64,000 bases of DNA, taken from the NCBI GenBank assembly GCA_963676605.2, contig CAXXSP010000066.1, forward strand, positions 20,178 to 84,177, given 5' to 3'. The position numbers were made by a program, and so were the translations under genes. Position 1 is the stretch's first letter. The number at the start of each line of letters is the position of its first letter. Shown piece after piece: positions 26,980 through 36,837 of the stretch. Source of the DNA: SABI01 sp963676605 (GTDB taxonomy: Bacteria; Spirochaetota; Spirochaetia; Sphaerochaetales; Sphaerochaetaceae). Under the pieces are notes generated by a model, which was given only the letters and a program-made list of their open reading frames with translations, searched no databases and was not told where the DNA came from.

Positions 26980-28795
26980 ATGAGCGATACACATACCATA
27001 CCCGCCAGAAAACGAAGTACGGGAACAGGACACCTGGGACCTGAGCCAGCTGTACCCTTCCACAGCACAATGGGAAGAGGATCTGAAAACACTTGAATCA
27101 CTGACCTCTCAGGCTGAGGAGTTTAAGGGGAAGATAGCCGGAAGCAGAGAAACCTTTCTTTCTCTTCTGAAGTTCCTTGATGAAGTGGGGTATCCTGAGT
27201 GAATCTGTAGGCCAGTACGCCTATCCTCCGCCATGCAGGTGACGGGTCAGACAATGAGAATGAGAAACTGAAGGGAAAGGCCATGTTCACTTCTTACGAA
27301 CCTTTCCGCCGCCATGAGTTTCATTGAACCTGAGATTCTGACAATCGACGATGCCGTCCTTGACCAGTGGCTTGAAGGTGAGGAATTCGATCCCTACCGC
27401 ATCTCAGTCCAGAAAATGCGACGGTTCAAGGAACACATCCTCTCTGCAGAGCTCGAGGAAGTGATGGCGATGCAGAGCGAGGTCGGAGGAAAGGCCCAGT
27501 CGGACCTTTTCAGCCCTTACCACACGTGGATCTCGATTTCGGATCGATTCAGACAGATGAAGGGGACGTCCCCCTCACCCAGAGCACCTACGGCCTCCTC
27601 CTGCAGAATCCCGATAGCCAGATCAGAGAGAAGACCTACCTGCAGTTCTACAAGACTTTTGAAGCTCACCGCTATAACCCTCGCGTCCCTCTATGAGACG
27701 AGTATTAAAACAGGAATATCTTCCGATCCAAGGTACGCAGGTATTCGAATTCCAGAGAGCGTGCCCTCTTCCCCGACAACGTTTGATCCTTCAGTCTATG
27801 ATTCACTGATCGAAAGTGTCCATGAAGCCCTTCCGGCACTCCACGAGTATTATGCCATGAGAAAGAAGGAACTTGGAGTCGAGAAACTCTCACACTGGGA
27901 TGTCTACACCCCCGTTGTGAAAGATATCGAGGTGAAGCATACCTATGAAGAAGCTGTTGAGGTCATTACACTGGCGCTGGCTCCTCTCGGCGAGGAATAT
28001 GTGTCGACACTCAGAAACGGACTCCTCGATGAACGCTGGGTAGACCGGTACGAAAACAAAGGAAAACGTTCCGGAGCCTTCTCCAGCGGCTCATTCAACT
28101 CTCCGCCCTATATCCTCATGAACTACCATGAAGATGTCCTCAGAGATGTATTCACCCTCGCCCATGAGGGAGGTCACAGCATGCACTCCCACTATTCCGC
28201 TGCCAACAATCCCTTCAGTTCCTACGATTACACTATCTTCGAAGCTGAGGTAGCGAGCACATTCAATGAGCAGCTCCTTGCATACTATCTCGTGAACACG
28301 ACGGATGATGAGAAACTGAAGAAATACATCATCGGCAAGCAGCTCGATGACACCGTTGCCACTCTCTACCGTCAGACGATGTTTGCAGAGTTTGAGCACG
28401 TCATGCATCTCCTGGCGGAGAAGGGAGAACCCATTACCATAGAGCTTCTGAGAAGCGAATACAGAAAGCTGCTTGAACTCTATTTCGGTGAAGAGGTCGC
28501 CCTGCACGAATTGAGCGATCTTGAAGGACTGAGAATCCCCCACTTCTACCGGGCATTCTACGTCTACAAGTACGCAACAGGAATCAGTGCCGCCATGGCT
28601 CTCAGCGAGAGAGTACTCAATGGAGGAAAGAAAGAGACGGAAGAATATCTGTCATTCCTCAAGAGCGGAGGATCAACCTATCCTATCGACTCGCTCAGGA
28701 AAGCCGGAGTCGATATGAGCACTCCCGATCCCGTCGCCTCAGCCCTGAAGAAATTCAAAGATCTCCTTGATCAGTTCAATGACCTGAAAGTCTGA
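26980..28795 (+). CDS. pepF: Oligoendopeptidase F, M3B metallopeptidase (5' half frameshifted)
   Basis: A cytoplasmic zinc peptidase of about 600 aa that degrades oligopeptides. The N-terminus (VREQDTWDLSQLYPSTAQWEEDL) is in a different frame from the long clean C-terminal part, which holds the catalytic HEGGHSMHSH (HExxH variant HEGGH) and the downstream glutamate in FEAEVASTFNE. Single-base insertions occur between 27010 and 27780; downstream of that the frame is intact. GAGGAG precedes the ATG at 26980. It is the last gene before tRNA-Leu and the island. Confidence 0.9.
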
Positions 28796-28814
28796 GATTT
28801 CTCGTGAAAGAGTA

Positions 28815-28844
28815 TTGACGAACTTTTGTTTTTTCCTGTACTTT
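28815..28844 (+). promoter_or_regulatory. Promoter of tRNA-Leu
   Basis: -35 TTGACG (28815-28820) and a weak -10, TACTTT (28839-28844) after 18 bp or TGTACT after 16 bp. The tRNA starts 12 bp later. Confidence 0.6.
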
Positions 28845-28856
28845 TTCACAGGTCAC

Positions 28857-28940
28857 GCGGTCGTGGTGGAATTGGTAGACACGCTAGCTTGAGGGGCTAG
28901 TGGACATTAGTCCGTGGAGGTTCAAGTCCTCTCGGCCGCA
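28857..28940 (+). tRNA. tRNA-Leu (GAG); attachment site of the genomic island
   Basis: A class II tRNA of 84 nt. Acceptor GCGGTCG pairs with CGGCCGC (one T-G pair), the anticodon arm CTAGC-TTGAGGG-GCTAG gives anticodon GAG, and a long variable arm and T arm GAGG-TTCAAGT-CCTC follow. The discriminator is A and CCA is not encoded. Its 3' 52 nt are repeated perfectly at 43708-43759, so the island integrated here and kept the tRNA intact. Its original terminator now lies at 43764-43794. Confidence 0.97.
28889..28940 (+). repeat. attL: 52-bp direct repeat (3' part of tRNA-Leu)
   Basis: Identical over 52 bp to 43708-43759. It runs from the anticodon loop to the discriminator base, the classic crossover target of tRNA-specific tyrosine recombinases. 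Confidence 0.95.
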
Positions 28941-29023
28941 ACACTTTAAAACCTTATTTTCTAACAATTTAAGTACCTCATTCAACAGTCTTACGGGATT
29001 GTTGTGTGAGTACAAATTGTTGG

Positions 29024-29048
29024 TGGACACCAGAATGGACACCAATTG
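29024..29048 (+). repeat. 12-bp tandem repeats (2 copies), left inner end of island
   Basis: TGGACACCAGAA then TGGACACCAATT. The same unit occurs three times at 43544-43580 inside the right end. They sit about 85 bp from attL and just before the integrase ATG, so they are candidate integrase arm-binding sites. Confidence 0.75.
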
Positions 29049-29059
29049 GAGAATAGAAA

Positions 29060-30219
29060 ATGAGGTATAAACAACCCTTCTCTATCTACAAGAGAAAAAG
29101 ATCCAACGGAAAAAATTATTTTTATTACCACGCCTACGATGAAGACGGAAAAAGATTTTCTGTGTCCACCGGGGAAACGTCTAAAGCACGTGCAACGGAA
29201 GAGGCGATGAAACGATGGAAGGAAGGTACTCTCGTTCCTGTAAGAACCCGTAGAATATCTATGATCTTCTCTGAGTTCGCTGAGCCGTTCTTTGTCTGGG
29301 GAAGGTGTCCTATAGTCACTGACCGCATTGCACGCGGGGGGAAGTACTCTCAGGCGTTCTGCAGGACGAACAGGAATAACATAGACAAACACCTTATTCC
29401 TGCATTCGGAAAGATGCGGATCGACCGGATCACCCCGGCTCAGATAAACAGGTGGCTTCTCGCCCTCCCCGACTCGGTACTGTCTGAGACGAACGACAAA
29501 CCTCTTTCGAAAGCGACATGCAATAAGCAGCTGACTGTCCTCCGGCAGATCCTCGAGGAGGCAGTCAACCGGAACCTCATCAAAGAGAACCCGGCAAAGA
29601 AAGTGAAACAGTTCGTAGTAACCAATAAATCGTATGACTCTTTCACTGTTGAAGAAATGAAAAAGATTTTCGATGATCCGAACAGGTTCGGCAATGAGCT
29701 TGCATACAACGCTTCTCTGCTCGCTTCTATGACCGGAATGAGACGAGGTGAAATTTTCGGACTGCAGAGAGAAGACATTCTTCCGGATAAAATCTGTATC
29801 CGGCACGGGTACAGTATGGTCGATGGACTCAAGAGCACGAAGAGCGGACACGAAAGAGAAGTACCGATCACGAAGAGAATCTATGATCAGATAATATCTC
29901 ATCGCTCCTGAGAATGGGTATGTCTTTTCAATTGATAACGGGAAGTCTCCCGTAGGGAGACAATATTATCACCAAGACTCTTCAATCTCGGATCTGCGCA
30001 GCACTTGAGATCTCGGAGGAACAGAGACGGGAGAGAGGTCTCACGTTCCACTCGTGGCGACACTTCTTCAATACCCGTCTCATTGCATCCGGTATTCAGG
30101 GAGCTGTCACGCGCGCTGTTATCGGGCATGAGGATGAAAAGATGACGAACCATTATCTGCATCTCAAGGCTGATGATATCAGGATGGTGACTGACCTGCA
30201 GGAATCGCTCCTTGCATGA
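29060..30219 (+). CDS. Tyrosine-recombinase integrase of the island (two +1 frameshifts)
   Basis: A phage-type integrase of about 385 aa when repaired. The N-terminus has an Arm-DNA-binding-like region (YKRKRSNGKNYFYYHAYDEDGKRF). A SAM-like core-binding domain follows, then the catalytic domain with the first Arg in SMTGMRRGEIFGL, the HxxR box HSWRHFFNTRL, and GHEDEKMTNHYLH with the nucleophilic Tyr. The frame breaks near 29901 and near 29957 (a GGG run); each is one extra base, like the errors at 21.9-27.8 kb. It adjoins tRNA-Leu and should mediate excision and integration. It could be non-functional if the shifts are real. Confidence 0.9.
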
Positions 30220-30228
30220 AGTAAGAGG

Positions 30229-31401
30229 TTATCCCTTCTGCATTCCTCTGCAGTAGGCGACAAATTTTTCCAAGGTCCAGATTGAGGAACGCTGCGTATC
30301 AGGGAAGGAGGAAAGATAAGGGGAAGGTACGACAAGAGTGATACCTTCATCATTCATCTCTATCAGCTGTTTTGCAGATATTCCCTGCTGCAGAGTGAAA
30401 AGGTGTTTCTTCGGGATCCTGTTTGCCTCATTGATAACCTGACGCCATCTATCTTTGCATGTGGTCTTCGCCCCGAGGAATATCAGTTTTTCGTTCCGGA
30501 AGCTCATGTCGTGGTAAGCCCCGCTTCCGGGGAAAATAAAGTCAGGTTTCTTGTTTCCTTCTGTAACCACCTGTTCTTCAAAGAATAGACTGTTTCCAGT
30601 AAATATTGCTGAGAGATGATTCTCAAGAGATTTTCCCGCCCTGCTCTTCCGGCGGTTCAGTACTGTATTCGCCATGTTGATGAATGACTCCAGATCCGTA
30701 AACCCTGACTGTATTATTTCTCCGTATTTTCTAAATTCCAGTCTCCGGAAAAGACGGTATTCCATCTCTGTCCAATCGATGATCACATCATCCGGTTTTG
30801 TGATAATACGTTCTTCATGGTCGTAGATATGATGGAAAATATCTCTTGCCGCTTTCGACATTACAGTGGAGGCAGGAAAGTCCTCTTCAAGGGTCTGAAT
30901 AAAAGCGTCGATCGAAAGGTCCACATTTGATTCGCCTGTAAGATCGTCTCTCTCGATCAGCCGGCCGGTATCTGCAGCACTCATCCCGAACGCAGAGAGG
31001 AATTCTTCCATCTCATCCTCGGTGCTCAGAACATAGGCACTGTAATTTTCTTCTGCCTGTTTCACGAGAACGAATAGATCTCCGGTGTGCTCCGGTCTCA
31101 GGAAAGGGAACCCTCTTCCGAACTGGGTGATCCGGTATTCATTTCTTGTTCCCTGTCCATAATAAATGAATCGGCTCTTGGTGGTGAAATCATCCTGCCA
31201 TGAGATCTCCACCCAGCAGTCCTTATTCTCTCCCCTGATTCCGGGAGAATCGAAAAGTATAGGGATTGCCTGTTTTGCAATATAAATTCCAGACTGATGT
31301 GCTTGAGTTTCACCGGTGTCATTTGCTGAAAGAAACTTGCAGTATGCAAGCATTCCTGTGCTCGCCGACTGTATCGATTTCTGTACTAGGATGTTCTCCA
31401 C
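30229..31401 (-). CDS. EcoRII-type restriction endonuclease
   Basis: A 390-aa protein whose length and layout fit EcoRII: an N-terminal effector/DNA-binding domain and a C-terminal PD-(D/E)XK nuclease. The nuclease region has KKPDFIFPGSGAYHD followed by LIFLGAKTTCKDRWRQV, where the lysine-rich KTTCKDRWRQ stretch is the family signature. EcoRII cuts 5' of CCWGG and needs two sites. It ends 10 bp from the convergent integrase and starts 16 bp after the cytosine methyltransferase stop, forming an operon. CCWGG specificity is inferred from family, not seen. Confidence 0.88.
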   Translation of the reverse strand: MENILVQKSIQSASTGMLAYCKFLSANDTGETQAHQSGIYIAKQAIPILFDSPGIRGENKDCWVEISWQDDFTTKSRFIYYGQGTRNEYRITQFGRGFPFLRPEHTGDLFVLVKQAEENYSAYVLSTEDEMEEFLSAFGMSAADTGRLIERDDLTGESNVDLSIDAFIQTLEEDFPASTVMSKAARDIFHHIYDHEERIITKPDDVIIDWTEMEYRLFRRLEFRKYGEIIQSGFTDLESFINMANTVLNRRKSRAGKSLENHLSAIFTGNSLFFEEQVVTEGNKKPDFIFPGSGAYHDMSFRNEKLIFLGAKTTCKDRWRQVINEANRIPKKHLFTLQQGISAKQLIEMNDEGITLVVPSPYLSSFPDTQRSSIWTLEKFVAYCRGMQKG

Positions 31402-31417
31402 GGCCTTTACTCCTCGA

Positions 31418-32380
31418 TCAATTCTCCTCTAAAGCGGAAAGTTTAGCAACAACTTTTTCAGCAATAGCTGTCACGAGAGGAACAACTACTGAATTCCCGA
31501 ACTGTCTGTAGGCCTGTGTATCCGATACAGGGATTTTAAAATCCTCTGGAAACCCCTGCAGACGGCAGCATTCTTTAGGTGTGAGCCGACGGGGATTCTT
31601 CCCTCTCTGAGGAATGAGGATCTCGGATCCGTCCTTGTAGTATCTGGCACTCAGAGTACGTGCCACTCCATTCAGATCAACCAGGCCGAACCCAAATCCG
31701 TTTCCTTTCGCCTTATGCTTAGCAGCATAATCCTGCAGATACCGCCAGAGTTTATCTGATAGTGTATACTTGGGATCTACTTTTTTCTCTAGGATATCTT
31801 TTATTGCAAACTTGGAATCCGGTTTTAGAAGATCATAGGAGAAGCTTACATCTTTTCCATATCTCTTCCTGTCGAATCCGACAAGGAAAACACGTTCTCG
31901 ATGCTGCGGTACAAAATCCTGCCCGTCCAGCACAGAAGGAAACACTTCATACTCCAGATCATCAAGTGCTTCCATGATGATCTTCCAGGTGCGGCCTTTG
32001 TCATGGCTCTTGAGATTTTTCACATTTTCGAGGAGAAATGCTCTCGGACGTTTCTCGTTAATTATTCTTACTACATCAAAAAAGAGAGTCCCCTGTGTTT
32101 TATCGAGGAAACCTGTGTGACGGCCGAGACTGTTTTTCTTTGATACGCCGGCAATAGAGAACGGCTGACATGGAAATCCTGCGACGAGAATGTCGTGATC
32201 AGGAATATCCTTTTCATTTACCTGCTTGATATCGCCTACAGGGACCTCTCCGAAATTTGCTTCGTAGGTTTTCTGGCAATATCTGTCCCACTCACATGAA
32301 TATACACACTTTCCACCGTTCTTCTCGAAGGCGATCCTCATCCCTCCGATGCCAGCGAAAAGGTCAATAAAATTGATCAT
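31418..32380 (-). CDS. C5-cytosine DNA methyltransferase, partner of the EcoRII-like nuclease
   Basis: A 320-aa m5C methyltransferase. Motif I is FIDLFAGIGGMRIAFE; the catalytic PCQ lies in GFPCQPFSIAG; motif VI is FLLENVKNL; motif VIII is QHRERVFLVGF; the C-terminal motifs include RLQGFPEDF and QFGNSVVVPLV. I start at ATG 32380 (MINFIDLF), six bases after AAAGAGG, rather than 32404. The gene is cotranscribed with the nuclease and should protect its sites. The Vsr gene at the other end of the island is a likely third member of this system. Confidence 0.93.
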   Translation of the reverse strand: MINFIDLFAGIGGMRIAFEKNGGKCVYSCEWDRYCQKTYEANFGEVPVGDIKQVNEKDIPDHDILVAGFPCQPFSIAGVSKKNSLGRHTGFLDKTQGTLFFDVVRIINEKRPRAFLLENVKNLKSHDKGRTWKIIMEALDDLEYEVFPSVLDGQDFVPQHRERVFLVGFDRKRYGKDVSFSYDLLKPDSKFAIKDILEKKVDPKYTLSDKLWRYLQDYAAKHKAKGNGFGFGLVDLNGVARTLSARYYKDGSEILIPQRGKNPRRLTPKECCRLQGFPEDFKIPVSDTQAYRQFGNSVVVPLVTAIAEKVVAKLSALEEN

Positions 32381-32497
32381 CAAGAACCTCTTTGAGAGCA
32401 TCATATATTACATAGGGAAAACTTTCAAATTCTTATCAGAATATTTTGTTCCTATCTGGATGTTGTATTCTGATCAACACTCCAATAGGCTATTGAT

Positions 32498-32665
32498 ATG
32501 AAACCTGTCAGACTTTGGGCTACGACCGATCCTAACACTTATCATAGACTGCTGATCCACATTGCTTCTTCAGTTGATAAAAATGGAAAAAGACTCAAGA
32601 TCGGAGAGTTCGTTGAACAGGCTGTAAAAGAAAAACTGGATAAAACTCTGGGAAAGAATAATTAA
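32498..32665 (+). CDS. Small 55-aa protein
   Basis: A short frame beginning MKPVRLWATTDPNTYHRLL and ending EQAVKEKLDKTLGKNN. It is basic and predicted helical, and it resembles in shape the ribbon-helix-helix proteins of mobile elements, but I cannot assign it. It is divergent from the methyltransferase gene (118 bp apart) and followed by a clear terminator, which supports its being expressed. A role in regulating the R-M operon is possible but unproven. Confidence 0.5.
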   Translation: MKPVRLWATTDPNTYHRLLIHIASSVDKNGKRLKIGEFVEQAVKEKLDKTLGKNN

Positions 32666-32687
32666 ATTAACTATTCCTATCCCTTCT

Positions 32688-32709
32688 CCCCTCTTCGGAG
32701 GGGCTTTTA
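32688..32709 (+). terminator. Rho-independent terminator after the 55-aa gene
   Basis: Perfect stem CCCCTC/GAGGGG with a TTCG tetraloop, then CTTTTATTTT. Confidence 0.88.
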
Positions 32710-33142
32710 TTTTGTCAGGAAGAATTCGAAAACCGGTATTAGAGTAACCCCCTCCCAGTGGGGTACAAAATATCGATGATCAGAACTCCACCTGTGCTCC
32801 CGCGGAGAACGACAACTCGTCCATAGAAGGAATCACCAATGAAGCACACTTCAAGAAAGTACGAGAAGTAAGAGAACCGGCATTTCAGGAGATTGCGATA
32901 TGATTTTGAACGGAATATATTCTATTCCCCGATTTTGAGCATTCCATGAGACAGATCAATTAAACAGAACAATTATTGCTATATTTCACTATCTGTAAAA
33001 AGTGTGTTGGATATTCCTCCCCCATCGCCTATGATGATGTTTAAGCGAGAATATATCCATTGTTTCGAAGAGGTGTCGCATGACGAGAGCATAAGGGTTC
33101 CGACTAGTTTACTTTACGTACTTCATATTCGAACACCACTGG
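32710..33142. other. Non-coding stretch before the transposase
   Basis: About 430 bp with no convincing gene. An open frame from 33004 (MLDIPPPSPMMMFKREYIH...) overlaps the transposase start in another frame and could be its displaced N-terminus if a base is missing or extra near 33120-33190. I searched by eye for an inverted repeat matching the sequence after 34990 and found none. Confidence 0.4.
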
Positions 33143-34990
33143 GTGGAAGCAATCGGTCATATGGACTACAAACAATATTGGCCGGGAAATAGTATGATAA
33201 GGCATATTCCAATAGGTGATCATGATGAAGATGGAGACTTTTTCTTTCTGATTGATCTTGCTGGATTACCGGAAATTTTACTAGCTGATGACCCTGCTAA
33301 TAATTATGCTAATCAGGAAGAGAATATTCCTAACAATGAGATGCTTGAAAAATATAAAAGGGCCCTGCTAGAGTACTTTGATAAACCAATGGGCTTCAAT
33401 TTGCTAATTCATTCTCTTGCACATAATACGCTGATTGAGGAAATCATGAAATCTCGATTGGAATTATGGGAGAGTTTAGAAGATTCATTTATAGGGGAAG
33501 GCAAAAATTTCAATGAAGAGGTTTTCATTAAAATCCTAGTATACTGGAAAGAACTTCAGGCAAAAAAAGATAAGGAGCTTCATGGCGATACACCTCCAGC
33601 TGTTTCTGCCACTCTCAGTATTGGACCTTCCCTGCTGCTTGAAGCAGTAACAAAGAAACTCGGGCTGAGAAGATCTCTGCTCAAAGGATTTGATGCTGAG
33701 ACAGCCTCTCACCTGATCTCTCTTGCCTGGTTTTTTGCTTCATCCCCTGCACAGCGGGCATACCTTGCTGAAGGATGGATGGAATCTCATCGATGTCCGG
33801 ACCACAAAAGTCCTCTCACAAGTCCAAGAATCACGGAACTGCTGCAGTCTATTACCCGGGATCAGATTCTCACATTCTTCAAAAGCTGGCTGAGAAGATC
33901 TTCAGAGAAAGAATATCTGTGTTTCGACATTACAAGCATTTCAAGCTATGGAACCCATAATCCCTATGATGAGTACGGATACAATAGAGATGGAGATTCA
34001 TTAACTCAGATCAATATTGCTCTCCTGTCAGGGATGAACAGCGAGATCCCGTTCTATTATGAAATCCTGCAGGGATCCCTTCATGATGGTTCTTCGCTCC
34101 CGTCATTTGTTGCGATGCTGGAAAAACTGGGAATGAAGAAGGTTTCTCTTATGATGGATAAGGACTTCCATAGCCAGAAGAATCTTTCTCTGCTTATTGA
34201 GAACGGTATTCATTTCACCATGCCGGTGCCGAAGAACAGCTCAAGGGTGAAGAAGTATATCGATCATGATAGAGATGATCTTGAACTTCCTCAGAACATT
34301 CTGGTTTCAGATCAGCGCTCTACCGTGTATGGGATCACTCACCGGACGAAACAAGATGGTAAGCGGCTGTACTACCATGTATATACCGATACGGCCATGC
34401 GTATCGACCATATAGCAAAGTTCAATGCCTATATGGTTGAACTCTCCAGGGAACTCGAAACTCAGGAGCTTGTAGAGGCTCATCTGGAAGATTATGAGCT
34501 ATTCTTCACCGTGAAAGAGACTCCGGTACGGGGAAGGAAAGTCATCTGGAAGAATGATGTGATTAAATCTCATCGTGACCGATATGTTGGATACTGGTCC
34601 TTAGTGACCAATTGCGAAGCTGATGCCCGTACTGCTCTCCTTCAGTACAGGAAACGTGATAGAGTTGAGAAACAGTTTGATAATCTTAAGAATATGATCG
34701 ACGGAAAACGACTGAGAACTCAGGGCTCTGTATCGAATGAATCAATAGTATTCCTCAGGTTCCTTGCTCTCATTATTACAGAACATGTGAGGAAAATACT
34801 TCGCGATACTCCGATTGATGATGATGTAGAGAATAAGAAGACTTGGATTACCCGTTATTCTGTTCCTGAAGTCTTTAACCGGCTGGAATCCTATACCGAG
34901 GTTGTGTTCAAGAACACCTACAAGCCGATTCATCCTGAAAAGACGAAAGTTCAACGTGAGATTTTTGAGATCTTCCAGCTCGAATCTTAA
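33143..34990 (+). mobile_element. IS4-superfamily (IS1634-like) transposase
   Basis: A 615-aa DDE transposase. YRKRDRVEKQFDNLK matches the IS4-superfamily signature Y-x2-R-x3-E-x6-K exactly. LCFDITSIS and LMMDKDF provide the first two acidic residues. The given start is a GTG; the first ~40 residues are not family-like, and the usual N-terminal region may be in another frame upstream. Terminal inverted repeats were not found, so the element limits are undefined and it may be an inactive remnant. It separates the R-M pair from the other island genes. Confidence 0.85.
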
Positions 34991-35118
34991 GACCTAGTTA
35001 TAATTTTACGAGATTTCAGGATGTAAGGCTTAAAATTCTATGCATATATGGTAAAGTGATATATATGAGGGTGAGGTCAACTTGGATCCATTAAGTGATT
35101 TACTATTGGAGGTTCTGT

Positions 35119-35667
35119 GTGAAAAAGAAATCATTGGCAGTTACTTTGTTAGTTGTTCTATCAATTTTAATTATTACTGCAACGATCATCGTAATTACAG
35201 TACCGAGATTTTCTCTGAAACCTTTTGATTACAGAGGCCTCAAATGGGGTGCAACACAGGAAGAGATAATTGCTATACAGGGAGAACCCGATAATACATA
35301 CTTTAATAATCAAGTGTTACAATATACCACTTATTTTTTACATTTTACTGATGTAGAAATTGTTTATTCTCTCGATGAATCTGGTCTTCTGTATCAGATT
35401 TCGGTTTTTGGATTTGGGAATATTGGGACAACTAAACAAGCTGATGATTTAGTAAATCTCTATAAACAAAAATATGGGGATCCTCAAATTGGTATAGAAG
35501 TAAGCCAAGATAGAATAACTGACACATACACTTGGACATTAAGAGATACACAGATAAAATTATCTGTTGATACCGTCAATTCACGTTTTGCGGGGAGTTT
35601 CAATGTCTTATATGTTGATCGGAATTTTCTTAATGAAAAATTCGAATCTGAATCAAATTTAATCTAA
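35119..35667 (+). CDS. Membrane-anchored hypothetical protein
   Basis: I start at GTG 35119, 6 bp after GGAGG, giving 182 aa. Residues ~5-28 form one hydrophobic segment (LAVTLLVVLSILIITATIIVI) after KKKS, so the protein is probably anchored with its C-terminal ~150 residues outside. The outer part contains DYRGLKWGATQEEI, a pattern seen in small periplasmic proteins that start with an F/YRGLxWG motif, but I know no function. AT-rich, like the rest of the central island. Confidence 0.6.
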   Translation: MKKKSLAVTLLVVLSILIITATIIVITVPRFSLKPFDYRGLKWGATQEEIIAIQGEPDNTYFNNQVLQYTTYFLHFTDVEIVYSLDESGLLYQISVFGFGNIGTTKQADDLVNLYKQKYGDPQIGIEVSQDRITDTYTWTLRDTQIKLSVDTVNSRFAGSFNVLYVDRNFLNEKFESESNLI

Positions 35668-35828
35668 TCCCCATGTAGTTGCGTGTTCTACATAAAACAA
35701 AATGATGAAGATTGAAAGATGAGCAGATTTCTGGGACATGAATCTACTAAGGTTCCATATCGGGGATAGTATGGTGGTTTTGTGGTGTGATTAGTCACCC
35801 CAGCACTTTATATATAAAGGGGTAGTTT

Positions 35829-36539
35829 ATGGGTTTTATTGTTTCTATCATCTCAGCAATCGCGGGTGTTATTGGAGTATGGCTAGGTATTAGTAGTGGA
35901 TTAGCTAAAGAAACTATAACCATTTTTGAAGTGCAGAGTATTACAGGAGGATTGATCCTCTTAATGTTAGCTTCGCTCTATTTTAAATTATCTGAACTCT
36001 TAGAAAAGCAATCAGTTTTCTTGAATCGGGATGACAACCTTCAGAAGGAATGCCCTGACTGCAAAGAATCGGTTCATTTTGATGCAACCATATGCAAACA
36101 TTGCGGCCACAAGTTTACGAGTGAAGATTTGCCCGAGGATATAATGCGTGTGATGGAGAATTTTAAAACTTATAATATCGATGTCAAATTAAGCATTATT
36201 AATATGATAGTTAAGAACAAGCTAATAAATTTGATCCCGAAGTTAGTTGAAAACCTTGCAGATAACCCTGTTAATGACGAGAGAGAATTAAATAATGCAA
36301 TATTTCAAGCTTTTTTTTCTTTGGGAAGTGTGGACTGTATCTCTTTACTAGTTGCGAAATATTCTATCAGAGAACTTACTATTGATAAGCAAATTGTCTC
36401 CTTTTTAAGCCAAATTAAAGGAGATATCATATCTTATCTCAATAGAATGAAAGATGAGGCATCAGATTCAACAGAAAAAAACCGAATCAACACTTTGATT
36501 TCAGATATCGAGACAAAGAAAGCTCGTAATATAGACTAA
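35829..36539 (+). CDS. Membrane protein with zinc ribbon, unknown function
   Basis: A 236-aa protein. Two N-terminal hydrophobic segments (residues ~3-20 and ~38-58) are followed by a zinc ribbon CPDCKESVHFDATICKHCGHKF (C-x2-C...C-x2-C) and then ~140 mostly helical residues with weak HEAT-like periodicity (KLSIINMIVKNKLINLIPKLVENL). GGGG(T)AG precedes the ATG. AT-rich. Function is unknown; it stands alone between two other unknown island genes. Confidence 0.6.
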   Translation: MGFIVSIISAIAGVIGVWLGISSGLAKETITIFEVQSITGGLILLMLASLYFKLSELLEKQSVFLNRDDNLQKECPDCKESVHFDATICKHCGHKFTSEDLPEDIMRVMENFKTYNIDVKLSIINMIVKNKLINLIPKLVENLADNPVNDERELNNAIFQAFFSLGSVDCISLLVAKYSIRELTIDKQIVSFLSQIKGDIISYLNRMKDEASDSTEKNRINTLISDIETKKARNID

Positions 36540-36555
36540 AAGGACAAGGTATATA

Positions 36556-36837
36556 ATGACCAGATTCCAGGAACATAATTCAACCCGGTTCACCTTCGAA
36601 GGGAAGGAGTACGCTGCGGATCTCGAAAAGCGTGCTGATCGGCTGTCCTTCACCTCGTGCCTACCTGATGGGTTCCAGACAGAGTTCGACGTGTGCAGTT
36701 CCTTTAGGGTCTACGATGAGGATGACTTGGAGTACATCGGGCTTTGGATGAGTGAGGATCTTCTGCCGAGAAGGGAGGAGGAGTTTCCGGAGCCGGTGAT
36801 GGTGGTGAGGATCTATGGAGGAATACGTGATCGATAA
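36556..36837 (+). CDS. Small 93-aa hypothetical protein
   Basis: An acidic 93-aa protein (NSTRFTFEGKEYAADLEKRA, YDEDDLEYIGLWMSEDLLP, ending FPEPVMVVRIYGGIRDR). Its last 23 bp overlap the next gene. A degraded copy of its 3' end (APVMVARVWKE) precedes the next accessory gene at ~37.4 kb, suggesting it is a recurrent leader gene of interchangeable modules. Higher GC than its neighbours. No family recognised. Confidence 0.55.
   Translation: MTRFQEHNSTRFTFEGKEYAADLEKRADRLSFTSCLPDGFQTEFDVCSSFRVYDEDDLEYIGLWMSEDLLPRREEEFPEPVMVVRIYGGIRDR

Noticed and set aside
33004..33192. Independent small gene upstream of the transposase
   Set aside because: It overlaps the transposase in another frame and has no family match; more likely a displaced part of the transposase N-terminus.
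34991..35094. Terminal inverted repeats of the IS4-like element
   Set aside because: No convincing match between the left and right flanks was found by eye; the ends remain undefined.
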